DNA from: Desulfocapsa sp.
GTDB taxonomy: Bacteria > Desulfobacterota > Desulfobulbia > Desulfobulbales > Desulfocapsaceae
Assembly: GCA_029934815.1 (NCBI GenBank)
Contig: JAOZLM010000098.1
Coordinates: forward strand, 1 to 7,845
Length of the DNA stretch: 7,845 bases
Reading direction: 5' to 3'
Shown: positions 7,845 to 7,845 of the stretch, in pieces
Layout of the letters: each line of letters opens with the position of its first letter
Position numbering within the stretch: position 1 is the stretch's first letter
Made by a program: the position numbers and the translations under genes
The notes under the pieces: generated by a model
Told to the model about the DNA's origin: nothing
What the model saw: the letters and a program-made list of their open reading frames with translations, nothing else
Database searches by the model: none

Positions 7845-7845
7845 G

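Overview
The window holds three protein-coding genes and one short intergenic region. On the minus strand lie a 5'-complete but 3'-truncated priA (primosomal replication-restart helicase) and, upstream of it, a gene for an AAA-ATPase-like / PD-(D/E)XK-family protein. On the plus strand, divergent from these, is a complete hrpA (DEAH-box RNA helicase). I see no tRNA, rRNA, CRISPR array or intact insertion sequence. Gene density is high, and the only non-coding stretch over 100 nt is the 156-nt divergent spacer.

Organism: certainly a bacterium. The proteins resemble what I know from sulfate-reducing Desulfobacterota (former Deltaproteobacteria), where full-length HrpA and proteins of the AAA-ATPase-like/DUF1703 type both occur. 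This is an impression from protein style and moderate GC, not a measured placement.

Layout: 1-2333 (minus) is priA, starting at a TTG codon and running off the left edge with roughly 55-60 C-terminal residues missing. 2334-2384 is a 51-nt gap with a weak ribosome-binding site. 2385-3902 (minus) is the AAA-ATPase-like gene, best started at an ATG with a good Shine-Dalgarno sequence. 3903-4058 is the AT-rich divergent promoter region with two inverted repeats. 4059-7844 (plus) is hrpA, whose stop codon ends one base before the window does.

Working relations: PriA reloads the replisome at stalled forks, and HrpA is an RNA helicase linked to mRNA processing and rescue of collided ribosomes. They act in different processes and their proximity does not require a functional link. 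The most unusual object is the gene between them. Its ATPase half is intact, but its C-terminal nuclease-like domain has lost the residues normally expected for catalysis, and it is clearly AT-richer than both neighbours (about 38% GC against 45-49% in hand-counted samples). It looks like an acquired accessory gene inserted directly upstream of priA, possibly now sharing a transcript with it. I do not see a clearly new multi-gene system here.
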